In this document: positions 33,207-41,444 of the stretch, in pieces
Position numbering within the stretch: position 1 is the stretch's first letter
Layout of the letters: every line of letters starts with the position of its first letter
Assembly: GCF_032102965.1 (NCBI RefSeq)
Contig: NZ_CP134880.1
Location: forward strand, 930,001-994,000
From: Demequina capsici
GTDB taxonomy: Bacteria > Actinomycetota > Actinomycetes > Actinomycetales > Demequinaceae
Direction of reading: 5' to 3'
DNA: 64,000 nt
Translations under genes and position numbers: made by a program
The notes under the pieces: model-generated
Database searches by the model: none
The model's input: the letters and a program-made list of their open reading frames with translations, nothing else
Told to the model about the DNA's origin: nothing

Positions 33207-33288
33207 CATCAAAGTTTACAAAAGCATTGCTACGCGTCCACTGTGCGGTTCCCGAGATACGGACGGGAAACCGTTGACATCTCCATAG

Positions 33289-33408
33289 AGTTTCCGCAGC
33301 CATAGCGAGAGGGAAACGCCCGGTCCCATTCCGAACCCGGAAGCTAAGCCTCTCAGCGCCGATGGTACTGCACTCGCTAGGGTGTGGGAGAGTAGGACGC
33401 TGCGGGAC
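33289..33408 (+). rRNA. rrf: 5S ribosomal RNA
   Basis: About 120 bases. The closing helix pairs TTTCCGCAGC with GCTGCGGGAC, and CGGTCCCATTCCGAACCCGG is the conserved loop region. It is the last gene of the rRNA operon, about 80 bases after 23S. Confidence 0.94.
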
Positions 33409-33417
33409 AACACTTCA

Positions 33418-33450
33418 CCGAAGGGCCGCCCACACAGGGCGGCCCTTCGG
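33418..33450 (+). terminator. rRNA operon terminator
   Basis: A perfect 14-bp stem (CCGAAGGGCCGCCC / GGGCGGCCCTTCGG) with an ACACA loop, followed by CATTTCT. It lies ten bases after 5S. Confidence 0.88.
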
Positions 33451-33556
33451 CATTTCTACGGTTCGAGCCGTTCTTCGGGACGCTTCGTGTTCGCCGCTGA
33501 AGGCTGACTTCGCGTCGCCTCGCAAACCACGCTCGGAGTTGGCTGCAATCCGCGCC

Positions 33557-33562
33557 TAGACT
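33557..33562 (+). promoter_or_regulatory. Leaderless-type -10 hexamer (TAGACT) of proA
   Basis: TAGACT, six bases, ATG at 33569. It gives proA its own promoter, as needed now that the rRNA terminator separates it from proB. Confidence 0.55.
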
Positions 33563-33568
33563 TGCCCC

Positions 33569-34855
33569 ATGACAGACACTCTTCTTGCCGTCGATGTCGA
33601 AGCCGCGGTGCTGGATGCATGCCGCCACGCCAAGGCGGCTTCGCGAGCTCTTGCTACGCTGACGCGTGCCGCCAAGGACGAGGCACTGCACGCGATGGCC
33701 GATGCTCTTGTCGCAGAGGCGCCCAGGATCGTCGAGGCGAACGCCGTGGACGTGGCGCGCGAGCGCGCCGGTGGGATGAGTGCCGGGCTGCTCGACAGGT
33801 TGACGCTTACCGAGGACCGCGTGGCCGCCATCGCCGGAGCGCTTCGATATGTCGCCAGCCTTCCGGATCCAGTGGGGGAGGTCCGCCGGGGATCGACGCT
33901 GCCGAACGGTCTGCGTCTCTTGCAGAAGTCGGTGCCGATGGGTGTGGTCGGCATGATCTATGAAGCGCGGCCCAACGTGACGGTCGACGCCGCAGCTTTG
34001 TGCCTGAAGTCAGGCAACGCAGCGGTGCTTCGAGGCGGTTCGGCTGCCCAGGCGTCGAACGAGGTGATCGTCGACGTGCTTCAGGGAGCTCTCGAGCAGT
34101 GCGGGCTGCCGCGTGAGGCCGTGCAGTCGATCGACGGGTTCGGCCGCGAGGGCGCGAAGGCGCTCATGCACGCGCGTGGCCTCGTCGATGTTCTCGTTCC
34201 TCGAGGTGGGCACGGCCTCATTCAGACCGTTGTCCGTGAGTCGACGGTGCCGACGATTGAGACGGGCGAAGGCAACTGCCACGTGTACGTCGACGCGTCT
34301 GCGCCGACTGAGCGCGCAGTGCGGATCGTAGTGAACTCGAAGGCGCAGCGCGTCGGCGTGTGCAACGCGGCGGAGACCCTGCTGGTGCACCGTGACGCAG
34401 CGCCGCGTGTGATGCCTGCGCTGCTCGAGGCGCTTGCGGCGGAGCAGGTGGTGCTGCACGGTGACGAATCGACGGCAGAGTTCGCTCCCTCGACCGTTCA
34501 GATCGTGGCCGCAACCGAGGAAGACTGGGCGACGGAGTACCTGAGTCTTGACATCGCAGTGAAGGTGGTCGACTCGATAGATGACGCGATCGCACACATC
34601 CAGCAGTACACGACCGGCCACACCGAGGCCATTGTCACTGACGACATCAACGCTGCCGAGGCGTTCTCGACTCGGCTCGATACCGCCGCGATCATGGTCA
34701 ACGCCTCGACGCGGTTCACGGATGGCGGCGAGTTCGGGCTTGGTGCGGAGATCGGGATCTCGACGCAGAAGCTCCACGCTCGCGGTCCGATGGGCCTTGG
34801 CGAGCTGACGACCACCAAGTGGATCGTCTACGGTGACGGACACGTTCGTCCCTGA
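33569..34855 (+). CDS. proA: Glutamate-5-semialdehyde dehydrogenase (gamma-glutamyl phosphate reductase)
   Basis: A 428-residue NADPH-dependent reductase making glutamate semialdehyde, the second proline step. Hallmarks are [35 protein letters not shown], the active-site Cys in [13 protein letters not shown], and [16 protein letters not shown] near the C-terminus. Length is normal. It lies just downstream of the rRNA terminator in the same direction as proB, with its own leaderless-type promoter. Confidence 0.96.
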   Translation: MTDTLLAVDVEAAVLDACRHAKAASRALATLTRAAKDEALHAMADALVAEAPRIVEANAVDVARERAGGMSAGLLDRLTLTEDRVAAIAGALRYVASLPDPVGEVRRGSTLPNGLRLLQKSVPMGVVGMIYEARPNVTVDAAALCLKSGNAAVLRGGSAAQASNEVIVDVLQGALEQCGLPREAVQSIDGFGREGAKALMHARGLVDVLVPRGGHGLIQTVVRESTVPTIETGEGNCHVYVDASAPTERAVRIVVNSKAQRVGVCNAAETLLVHRDAAPRVMPALLEALAAEQVVLHGDESTAEFAPSTVQIVAATEEDWATEYLSLDIAVKVVDSIDDAIAHIQQYTTGHTEAIVTDDINAAEAFSTRLDTAAIMVNASTRFTDGGEFGLGAEIGISTQKLHARGPMGLGELTTTKWIVYGDGHVRP

Positions 34856-35049
34856 GGCGGGTGGGTCAAGGCAAGCTTGGCGAGCGTGTGCATCGCCGAC
34901 GGGGCTGGCGGCTCGTACCGCTGGCTCTCGGTCCTGCGCAGTCACCCCTGTGCTCGCGGGCATCCGTGGTGAGTTGAGGCCGCGGGGCGTCGGCTGCGGG
35001 GCATCCCCCGGTTCATGGAATACTTGAGCGCAACGAAGAAGGAGCCATT

Positions 35050-35196
35050 GTGATCTTCAGCGAGGTCGCCCCGGTCGCCGGGGCAGTGCACGAGTCCACC
35101 GTCAATGCGCCGGCCATCGGACTTCTCGCGTTCGGAGCCCTCGTGGGGCTCCTGCTCGTGACCTACTCGTTCAGGAGCCTCGGCACTCGCCACTGA
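35050..35196 (+). CDS. 48-residue single-span membrane peptide between proA and nadD
   Basis: Starts at GTG with a good AAGGAG site five bases upstream and ends two bases before the nadD start. Residues 1-18 are polar/Ala-rich (MIFSEVAPVAGAVHES), then one transmembrane segment (about 21-41, IGLLAFGALVGLLLVTYSF) and a short basic tail RSLGTRH, giving an N-out, C-in topology. The strong ribosome binding site, tight junction with nadD and coherent topology argue that it is real. Similar tiny membrane proteins occur at this position in other actinobacteria as far as I recall; function unknown. Confidence 0.72.
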   Translation: MIFSEVAPVAGAVHESTVNAPAIGLLAFGALVGLLLVTYSFRSLGTRH

Positions 35197-35198
35197 TC

Positions 35199-35789
35199 GT
35201 GGCTACGGCACGCATCGGGGTTCTTGGCGGAACGTTCGACCCCATCCACCATGGGCATCTGGTGGTGGCGAGCGAGGTCAGTTCCGTGCTCGACCTCGAG
35301 CGCGTGCTGATCGTGCCAACTGCGGCTCAGCCGTTCAAGGATCCGCGGGGCCCCGCCGCGGGAGACCACCGTGTCACCATGTGCAGGCTCGCTGTAGCGG
35401 GCGATCCCCGATTCGAGGTGTCCACGGTCGACGTGGATCGTGGAGGCACGACCTTCACCATCGACACGTTGCGGGATCTCGGCCGTGAATACCCGGGAGC
35501 GACACTGTTCTTCATCGCTGGAGCGGACGCCCTCGCCCGATTCTCCGACTGGCGTGACTCATCACTGTTGCCCGAGCTTGCGACGTTCGTTGCAGTCACC
35601 CGTCCTGGACATAGCATGGCCGCCCTGCCCGGGCCTTTCGAAGTGGTCGAGGCTCCCGGGCTCGATGTATCCTCGACGGATGTCCGACGACGGGTCGGCG
35701 AGGGACGACCCATCCGGTACCTCGTCCCTCAACCCGTTGCCGATTACATCGACGAGCATGATCTCTACAGCGGAGGACGGGATGACTGA
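35199..35789 (+). CDS. nadD: Nicotinate-mononucleotide adenylyltransferase
   Basis: A 196-residue enzyme making nicotinate adenine dinucleotide in NAD synthesis. GVLGGTFDPIHHGHLVVAS contains the nucleotidyltransferase GxFxPxHxGH motif and DVSSTDVRRRVGEG the ISSTxIR motif. Start GTG, two bases after the small membrane peptide; the end overlaps the next gene by eight bases. The order proA-nadD-rsfS is common, with one extra gene inserted here. Confidence 0.95.
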   Translation: MATARIGVLGGTFDPIHHGHLVVASEVSSVLDLERVLIVPTAAQPFKDPRGPAAGDHRVTMCRLAVAGDPRFEVSTVDVDRGGTTFTIDTLRDLGREYPGATLFFIAGADALARFSDWRDSSLLPELATFVAVTRPGHSMAALPGPFEVVEAPGLDVSSTDVRRRVGEGRPIRYLVPQPVADYIDEHDLYSGGRDD

Positions 35790-37662
35790 CGCGGGTGCGC
35801 CGCTGTCGCGGCGCGAGCGCCGACTGCGTGCGCAGCGAGCGAGCGGCCCCGAGCTCGACGATCTGGAGACCAGCGAGACGGCTGCCCTCTCACCGGACGG
35901 GCGGCCGCTGACGCGACGTGAGCGACGCGCGCTGGAACGCAGCGCTCGTCCCATGGAGACATGGACGGCTGAGGAAGAGATGCTTGCGACGGGCCAGCTT
36001 CCCGCGATGACGCCGGATGTCATCGCCGTGGAGGAGAGGCTTGCCCGCGAGCGTGCTGAGCAGGCGGCCCGCGAGGCCGAGGCCAGATCCGCTGAGCTGC
36101 GCGACATCGCGCACGCCGCCACGGTGGATCGCCGAGCCGCACACTTCCCCGAGCCGGAGCCGACGGGTGTCACCTCACCGCCTGCGCCCGAGCCCGTTGA
36201 GGTCCACGACGCTGAGCCTGCGGCGCAGCCCCTGGCCGACGTTGAGGCGCCTCACTCGCCGGTCAGCGTGGCCGACGCCGCAGCGCTGACCGGGGTGGCC
36301 GATGCCGCAGCGCTGACCGGGAGGACCGAGCCCCCGGCCGCCAGGAGCCCCGAGCGAGCACCGTTCACCGGACTCACGCGGAACACGGAGGCCGCCGCGG
36401 CGGCGCCGGTCGCTGCGCACTCGCCTGCCGAGCGCCAGGCAGACTCGGCACCCGGGCAGGTCGGTGAGCCGGCCGAGTCGTCGGCAGCTGCGGAGACGCA
36501 GCGCGGCGCGGACATCTTCGGGGAAGAACCGCTCGAGGAGCCGCAGCGGTCAGGCTCACGCGGGGTCGATTCGATCCGCGTGGAGGAGTCCGACGGCCCT
36601 GCACCTGAGGCCTCCACCTCGGACGCTCCGGCCGCGCTCGATGCAGCGCTCCCGGACGTTGGCGTCGCAGACGCGGCAGGAAGTCCTGACTCGCGTGCAC
36701 CGGAGCCGGCGCTGCCGGACAGTCTGCTCGGGCTCTTCCCCCCGGGGTCCCCGCAGGCTCGCATGATGGAGGAGGGCGCTGCCTATGCGCGAGCGCAAGC
36801 CGCCGCGCCTGCGGTTGGCGCTCCCGTCGCGGTCCCGTCGCCCGTTCAGCCCGTCGCCGCGCTTGCCGAGGAGCCGGTCACCGTCTCGCGATCCTCCGCG
36901 GTGGAGACGGCTGAGCCCGACCTTGAGCTCACGCAGGTCGTCGCTGCCGCAACCGCTCCCGACCAGACCTCGACCGAGGCCGTCGAGGCTGCGGAGGACC
37001 CCGCCGCAGAGATCAAGCGACTGGCCGATGAAGCCCTTGCTGACCTGATGCGGGTGAGCACTCCGATCGACCGTCGGACTGTTGACGACGCGGCTCGCGC
37101 CATCGGCGAGGCTGTCGCTGAGAGTCGAGGGGAGGTCGCGCCGCACGAGCGGGAGCTCCCCGAGTCGCTCTTCCACGATGAGGCTCGTCCGAACGCTGCG
37201 ATCCGAACTGACCTGCAGCCTCAGTCCGGATCGACCTTCCCGCCCTCAGGCGGCACCCGCGGCGCTCCCGCCGCCACCAGTGCAGCACCGGCGGCGATGA
37301 CCCCGGGGAGCGTCGACGTCGCCGCACCTTCGGTGTGGGACACGAATCCGTTCGGAGCCGGGCCCGTGCCGGCATTCGACCCGGACGCCTCCCTCCCAAG
37401 CGACAAGCTCCAGCTGCCCGACCTGAGCCAATTGGTCCGTCCTCATGACGCGCCTACGACCACCGGCTCGGCCGGAACAGGTTTCGAGCCGACGAGCATG
37501 GGGCCGGTGACCGAAGGTATCGAGGTTCCTCGGCGCGAGGTTCCGGAGCTTCAACCGACTCAGGGCGCGAGGGACATGCACTGGGCGCAATTCCTGGTCA
37601 TCGGTGCTGTCGCGTTCGTACTTGGCCTGCTTGTCTACCAACTGATGGGACATGGTTCGTGA
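35782..37662 (+). CDS. Long disordered protein with C-terminal membrane anchor
   Basis: A 626-residue protein of unknown function. The N-terminus has two related basic motifs, LSRRERRLRAQR and LTRRERRALER, then an acidic Glu/Ala helix (about 75-110) and roughly 480 residues of Ala/Pro/Glu/Ser-rich low-complexity sequence. One transmembrane helix at the very end (AQFLVIGAVAFVLGLLVYQL) makes it a tail-anchored protein with the bulk in the cytoplasm. It contains a 9-residue tandem duplication (VADAAALTG) near residue 165. GGAGG five bases before the ATG at 35782 sets the start. The position between nadD and rsfS suggests a link to that operon, not a known role. Confidence 0.8.
   Translation: MTDAGAPLSRRERRLRAQRASGPELDDLETSETAALSPDGRPLTRRERRALERSARPMETWTAEEEMLATGQLPAMTPDVIAVEERLARERAEQAAREAEARSAELRDIAHAATVDRRAAHFPEPEPTGVTSPPAPEPVEVHDAEPAAQPLADVEAPHSPVSVADAAALTGVADAAALTGRTEPPAARSPERAPFTGLTRNTEAAAAAPVAAHSPAERQADSAPGQVGEPAESSAAAETQRGADIFGEEPLEEPQRSGSRGVDSIRVEESDGPAPEASTSDAPAALDAALPDVGVADAAGSPDSRAPEPALPDSLLGLFPPGSPQARMMEEGAAYARAQAAAPAVGAPVAVPSPVQPVAALAEEPVTVSRSSAVETAEPDLELTQVVAAATAPDQTSTEAVEAAEDPAAEIKRLADEALADLMRVSTPIDRRTVDDAARAIGEAVAESRGEVAPHERELPESLFHDEARPNAAIRTDLQPQSGSTFPPSGGTRGAPAATSAAPAAMTPGSVDVAAPSVWDTNPFGAGPVPAFDPDASLPSDKLQLPDLSQLVRPHDAPTTTGSAGTGFEPTSMGPVTEGIEVPRREVPELQPTQGARDMHWAQFLVIGAVAFVLGLLVYQLMGHGS
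36268..36321 (+). repeat. 27-base tandem duplication in the disordered protein gene
   Basis: Two adjacent copies beginning GTGGCCGA and ending GACCGGG, differing at one base (C/T), encode VADAAALTG twice in frame. A recent slippage event. Confidence 0.85.
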
Positions 37663-38021
37663 CAGCCACTCACCGCGCGGTTGCGCTGACCGAGACGGTC
37701 GCTCGCGCTGCTGCAGACAAGAAGGCTGAGGAGATCGTCGCGCTCGACGTCTCGGAGCACCTCCCGCTCGCAGATGTCTTCCTGATCGCGTCCGGCACGA
37801 GCGAGCGCCAGGTGAGCGCGATCGCCGAAGGCATCGAGGAAGCACTCCTTGACCAGGGAGTGAAAGCGATCCGGCGTGAGGGCGTCCGCGAGGGCCGCTG
37901 GGCGTTGATGGACTTCAACGATGTGATCGTGCATGTGATGCATCAGGAGGACCGGGCGTACTACGAGCTCGAGCGGTTGTGGAAGGACTGTCCCGTCGTT
38001 CCGCTTCCTGACGTGTCGTGA
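37659..38021 (+). CDS. rsfS: Ribosomal silencing factor RsfS
   Basis: A 120-residue protein that binds L14 and blocks subunit joining when nutrients are scarce. The core ADKKAEEIVALDVSEHLPLADVFLIASG and FNDVIVHVMHQEDRAYYELE segments are diagnostic. The start is GTG, overlapping the stop of the preceding gene (GTGA), and its own stop overlaps the next gene's GTG in the same way, so the set is translationally coupled. Confidence 0.95.
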   Translation: MTATHRAVALTETVARAAADKKAEEIVALDVSEHLPLADVFLIASGTSERQVSAIAEGIEEALLDQGVKAIRREGVREGRWALMDFNDVIVHVMHQEDRAYYELERLWKDCPVVPLPDVS

Positions 38022-38644
38022 CACGCCTCTATGTGGTCCGGCACGGCCAGACCGACTGGAACCTCGAGAACCGTCTGCAGGGGTCGACTGACATCCCGCT
38101 GAACGACACGGGACGCGCGCAGGCGGCGGATGCCGCCGCGGGGCTGCTGGCTCAGCTCACGGGTGCGCCCACCGTCGTCGCTTCGCATCTCTCGCGAGCG
38201 ATCGAGACAGCGCAGATCCTGTTCACAGACCTCGACGTGGTCATCCATCGGGACCCGCGAATCGGCGAGCGGTCGTATGGCGTGTGGGAAGGCCTGGAGG
38301 CCGATCTTCGCCAGGTGCATCATCCTGAGGACTACGACCGCTGGAAGGCGGGCCTCGAGCCGCGGATCAAGGGCTACGAGACTCACGCGATGCTAGCCGA
38401 GCGCACCGTGGCGGCGGCGCATGAGTGGGTGCAGCGCGTGGATGCGGTCGGCGGAGGTGACCTGGTGCTCGTCTCGCATGGGTCTGCCGGAAGGATGCTG
38501 CTCGCCAGCCTGCTCGGGATGTCGACCTCGGGACGCGCCCTCGGCAATCTCGAGAACGCCTGCTGGTCGCGTCTGGTGCCGGCCGGCGACGGCGGGTGGT
38601 GTCTCGACCGCCACAACGTTGGTGCGGAGCCTGTGGCGGTCTGA
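38018..38644 (+). CDS. Histidine phosphatase family protein (first of a tandem pair)
   Basis: A 208-residue phosphoglycerate-mutase-like phosphatase. LYVVRHGQTDWNLENRLQG holds the catalytic RHG motif and the following Arg, YGVWEGLE the general acid region, and LVLVSHGSAGRMLL the second His. The natural substrate is unknown; family members dephosphorylate sugars, nucleotides or phospho-intermediates. It starts at GTG overlapping rsfS and is followed one base later by a paralog. Confidence 0.88.
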   Translation: MTRLYVVRHGQTDWNLENRLQGSTDIPLNDTGRAQAADAAAGLLAQLTGAPTVVASHLSRAIETAQILFTDLDVVIHRDPRIGERSYGVWEGLEADLRQVHHPEDYDRWKAGLEPRIKGYETHAMLAERTVAAAHEWVQRVDAVGGGDLVLVSHGSAGRMLLASLLGMSTSGRALGNLENACWSRLVPAGDGGWCLDRHNVGAEPVAV

Positions 38645-38645
38645 C

Positions 38646-39287
38646 TTGACCACGCTGATCCTGCTCAGGCACGGCCGCACCGACTTCAACGTGTCCGGTC
38701 GCCTTCAGGGCAGCCTGGACGTGCCCCTGGGCGCTGCGGGCCGAGACCAGGCGCGCGCTGCCGCTCGACATCTGCGCGTGTCCTATGGAACTCCCAATCT
38801 CCTGCTCACATCACCGTTGCTGCGGGCGTGGGACACCGCGCGAGAGATCGGCTCCGCCGTCGGTGCCGAGGCCATCGCTGACGCGAGGCTCACCCAGCGT
38901 TCGTACGGAGTCTGGGAGGGCTTGACCTGGGACGAGGTGCGCGAGCGCTGGCCCGAGCAGTACGCCGCCAGGATGCGCGGCGCGGATCCGGCCATCGACG
39001 GCTGGGGACGGTCTGAGGTCGTCGCACAGCGGGTCGCCGACTGTCTCGCGGAGGCGTGCCGCGGAGCCCGCCTCGTGACGGTCGTCAGCCATGGCAGCGC
39101 GATCATGCTCGGTGCGTTGAGGCTGCTGGGTCTTCCCGCTTCGTCGACGGTGCTAGGCAAGCTTCCCCACGGCCACTGGAACGTGATGACGCGGTCTGCG
39201 ACGGGGGCCTGGTCGCTTGAGCGGTACGCGATCGACCCGTCGGCAGCGCGGCTTCCTCGCGGTGTCGAGACGCAGGACGTCGATTAA
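38646..39287 (+). CDS. Histidine phosphatase family protein (second of a tandem pair)
   Basis: A 213-residue paralog of the upstream gene, with LILLRHGRTDFNVSGRLQG, SYGVWEGLTWDEV and LVTVVSHGSAIMLGAL carrying the catalytic residues. The start is TTG directly after the previous stop; no other start fits the family N-terminus. Probably arose by duplication of its neighbour. The substrate may differ, since the middle regions diverge. Confidence 0.87.
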   Translation: MTTLILLRHGRTDFNVSGRLQGSLDVPLGAAGRDQARAAARHLRVSYGTPNLLLTSPLLRAWDTAREIGSAVGAEAIADARLTQRSYGVWEGLTWDEVRERWPEQYAARMRGADPAIDGWGRSEVVAQRVADCLAEACRGARLVTVVSHGSAIMLGALRLLGLPASSTVLGKLPHGHWNVMTRSATGAWSLERYAIDPSAARLPRGVETQDVD

Positions 39288-39314
39288 CACTTCCCCCTGA
39301 ATGTAGGCTATGCT
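39284..39314 (+). promoter_or_regulatory. Possible promoter of tRNA-Ala
   Basis: TTAACA (39284-39289) and TATGCT (39309-39314) with a 19-base spacer, ending 38 bases before the tRNA. The spacer is longer than ideal. Confidence 0.4.
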
Positions 39315-39351
39315 CTTACTCGCTCTTAGGAGCACCGGATCGTCAGATCAC

Positions 39352-39424
39352 GGGGCTGTGGCGCAGCTGGTAGCGCACCTGCATGGCATGCAGGGGGTCA
39401 GGGGTTCGAGTCCCCTCAGCTCCA
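39352..39424 (+). tRNA. tRNA-Ala (anticodon GGC)
   Basis: A 73-base cloverleaf: acceptor GGGGCTG / CAGCTCC (one G-T pair), D arm GCGC...GCGC with AGCTGGTA loop, anticodon stem CCTGC-ATGGCAT-GCAGG giving anticodon GGC, and T arm AGGGG-TTCGAGT-CCCCT. CCA is not encoded. It reads GCC and GCU Ala codons. Confidence 0.95.
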
Positions 39425-39448
39425 CGTGGTGTGGAGACAGCACCGCAG

Positions 39449-39472
39449 AAGCCGCCCTTCGGGGCGGCTTTT
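39449..39472 (+). terminator. Terminator after tRNA-Ala
   Basis: AAGCCGCCC pairs with GGGCGGCTT around a TTCG tetraloop, followed by TTCG. A textbook intrinsic terminator. Confidence 0.85.
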
Positions 39473-39497
39473 CGCGTTTCGGCGCGCCCACAAGGCC

Positions 39498-39563
39498 TCC
39501 CGCACGCCACGCGCGAGCTGTCCCGCACGCCACGCGCGAGCCGTCCCGCACGCCACGCGCGAG
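39498..39563. repeat. Three tandem 20-base repeats on a 23-base period
   Basis: TCCCGCACGCCACGCGCGAG occurs at 39498, 39521 and 39544, separated by three bases each time. It lies between the tRNA terminator and the epimerase gene, in non-coding DNA. Confidence 0.9.
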
Positions 39564-39613
39564 GCACGCGAAACGGGACGTCGGTCGCAGGTGGTCGGGC
39601 TGCCAGGTCGCGC

Positions 39614-40513
39614 TCAGCGCAGCCGCATCCCCCAGCTGAGGGCATGCATGTCGCCGGGCTCGAGCGTGATGAGGCGGTCCCCAGTGCGGAACGCGTCGGC
39701 GATGCACGACATCGGCTCGATAGCGACGCCTGATCGTTCGACTCCGGGGAAGTCGCCGGTGCAGACCTGCCAGGCGGTCGCCTCGGAATCGGCCCAGATC
39801 TCGGTGAGCGCGCCATCGCGCGACGAGAGACGGCACCAGGATCGCCCGTCGGTATCGAGGATCGGGTCGACCCAGGCGTCGTCGAGCACGACACCGGCGA
39901 GACTTCGCGGTGAGCGCAGGTCGTACTTGCCATCGACCGGCACGGTGCCGAGAGGCAGCAGCCGATCATCCACGGTGACCCGCGTCGCGGCATCGAGCTG
40001 GAGCGTGCAGTCGTCGAGCGGCGCGTCGCCGGGGGAGAACCACGGGTGGAAGCCCACGCCGTACGGCAACGGCTCTGGGCCCTCGTTGCGTGCGACGGTC
40101 GTGACGGTGAGGCCGTCGTCCGCGAGGGCGTAGGTGGTGGTGAGAGTGAGCTGGAACGGGTAGCCCGGACTGGCGGGGAGCTCGAGCGCGAGCGTCACGG
40201 CGCTGGGCGAGACGCTGTCGACCTCCCAGCGCTCCCAGCACGCGAGTCCGTGAAGCGCTGTGCTGCGCGCCGGCTCCGAGACTGCGACCTGAAGCGTGCG
40301 GCCGGCGAACGTGTAGGCGCCGTCCTGGAGCCTGTTGGGCCACGGTGCGAGCACCATGCCGTTGAAGGCGGGGGCGATCTCGTCCGCTGCGAACGGCACG
40401 ACGACGTCGCGCCCCGCCACGGTGTGCTCTCGGAGCGCCGCTCCGATCGTGGCGATGGTGGCGACCTTGTCGCCGTGAGAAAGGGTGATCTGCTGGCCTG
40501 ACCTCGGTGTCAT
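39614..40513 (-). CDS. Aldose 1-epimerase family protein
   Basis: A 299-residue galactose-mutarotase-like beta-sandwich protein. Conserved points are the N-terminal IGAALREHTVAGRDVVVPF, the region around MVLAPWPNRLQDGAYTF with Pro-Asn-Arg at the sugar site, the catalytic-type His in ALHGLACWERWEV, YGVGFHPWFSPGD, and an acidic residue near the C-terminus. It would interconvert alpha and beta anomers of a hexose or phosphosugar. A TAGCGT hexamer six bases before the ATG suggests a leaderless transcript. Confidence 0.87.
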   Translation of the reverse strand: MTPRSGQQITLSHGDKVATIATIGAALREHTVAGRDVVVPFAADEIAPAFNGMVLAPWPNRLQDGAYTFAGRTLQVAVSEPARSTALHGLACWERWEVDSVSPSAVTLALELPASPGYPFQLTLTTTYALADDGLTVTTVARNEGPEPLPYGVGFHPWFSPGDAPLDDCTLQLDAATRVTVDDRLLPLGTVPVDGKYDLRSPRSLAGVVLDDAWVDPILDTDGRSWCRLSSRDGALTEIWADSEATAWQVCTGDFPGVERSGVAIEPMSCIADAFRTGDRLITLEPGDMHALSWGMRLR

Positions 40514-40519
40514 GGCTCG

Positions 40520-40525
40520 ACGCTA
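40520..40525 (-). promoter_or_regulatory. Leaderless-type -10 hexamer (TAGCGT) of the epimerase gene
   Basis: On the minus strand TAGCGT, six bases, then ATG at 40513. Confidence 0.5.
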
Positions 40526-40586
40526 TCGCGTCGGCGGTCCCGCGCACGAACGGGACGGCTCGCCGGCCGGGCATCGGCGAGCCGGC

Positions 40587-41444
40587 TCAGGAGGTGACGA
40601 GCCCCAACTCGGCGAACGCTACGGCGAGCCCACCGTCCCCGGGCCGTCCGCAGGTCCGGTCGGCGACCGCGAGCAGGGCCTCCGCCGCGCCCTCGACAGC
40701 GACTCCGACGCTGGCGTAGGCGAGCATCTCGATGTCGTTCGGTCCGTCCCCGAACGCGATCACGTCCTCCTGCGCGATGTTCAGGTGAGCGATGACCGCC
40801 TCGATGCCGGTCGCCTTGTGGACGTGGGCCATGTAGAGCTCCCCGGCACGGTCGCCCATACCGGGGATGGAGCTGCCGATGACGCCGATGTCGGCGCCGA
40901 TCTCTGCGGCGATGTCGGTCAGGGGGGCATCGGCGTGGGTGACGGTCACCTTGCCGATGCGGATCGGGCGCAGCTGGTCCACGACCGTGAGGTGGCTCAG
41001 CACCTGCAGACGTGCTTTCGCGACGCCGCCGTTCGTGGGCTGCTTCATGTGCGCCGGAAGGAAGTCCTCGAAGCGGTCGACGGTGTCCTGGCGGCAGTAG
41101 GTGGCCTCGGGCGTCTCGATCCAGTAGAGACCGTCATGGGCGTCGAGGGCGGCGAGCGTGCGCGCTGCCAGGTCGTCGGGGAAGCGCAGGTCCTGGAGCA
41201 TCTCTCCGTGCACGGTGACGTGAGCACCCGCGGCGGCCACCACCCCGTCGAAGCCGGCGTCGAGCATCTGGGGGAAGATCAGTGACTCCGGGCGCCCCGT
41301 GCAGAGGAACACCAGGTGACCGGCGGCGCGCGCGGCGCGGACCGCGTCGCGGTGCGCATCCGGGACGGTGCCTCGGTCGGCGTAGGTACCGTCGATATCG
41401 AGGAAGATGGCCTTGGATGCGGCGGGGGACGTGCTGTCGGTCAC
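40587..41444 (-). CDS. HAD-superfamily Cof-type phosphatase
   Basis: A 285-residue haloacid-dehalogenase fold hydrolase of the Cof/YidA subgroup. FLDIDGTYAD is motif I with the nucleophile Asp, LCTGRP is motif II, the conserved Lys is in the IGKVTVTH region, and AFGDGPNDIEML is motif IV. These enzymes dephosphorylate sugar phosphates or cofactors such as pyridoxal phosphate; the substrate is unknown. The GTG start overlaps the MFS stop (GTGA), so it is expressed with that transporter under MarR-type control. Confidence 0.87.
   Translation of the reverse strand: MTDSTSPAASKAIFLDIDGTYADRGTVPDAHRDAVRAARAAGHLVFLCTGRPESLIFPQMLDAGFDGVVAAAGAHVTVHGEMLQDLRFPDDLAARTLAALDAHDGLYWIETPEATYCRQDTVDRFEDFLPAHMKQPTNGGVAKARLQVLSHLTVVDQLRPIRIGKVTVTHADAPLTDIAAEIGADIGVIGSSIPGMGDRAGELYMAHVHKATGIEAVIAHLNIAQEDVIAFGDGPNDIEMLAYASVGVAVEGAAEALLAVADRTCGRPGDGGLAVAFAELGLVTS

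Noticed and set aside
33274-33279. TTGACA just before 5S rRNA
   Set aside because: No -10 at suitable spacing; 5S is cotranscribed with 23S.
39498-39563. CRISPR array
   Set aside because: Repeats are separated by only 3 bases, with no spacers and no cas genes nearby; a simple tandem repeat.
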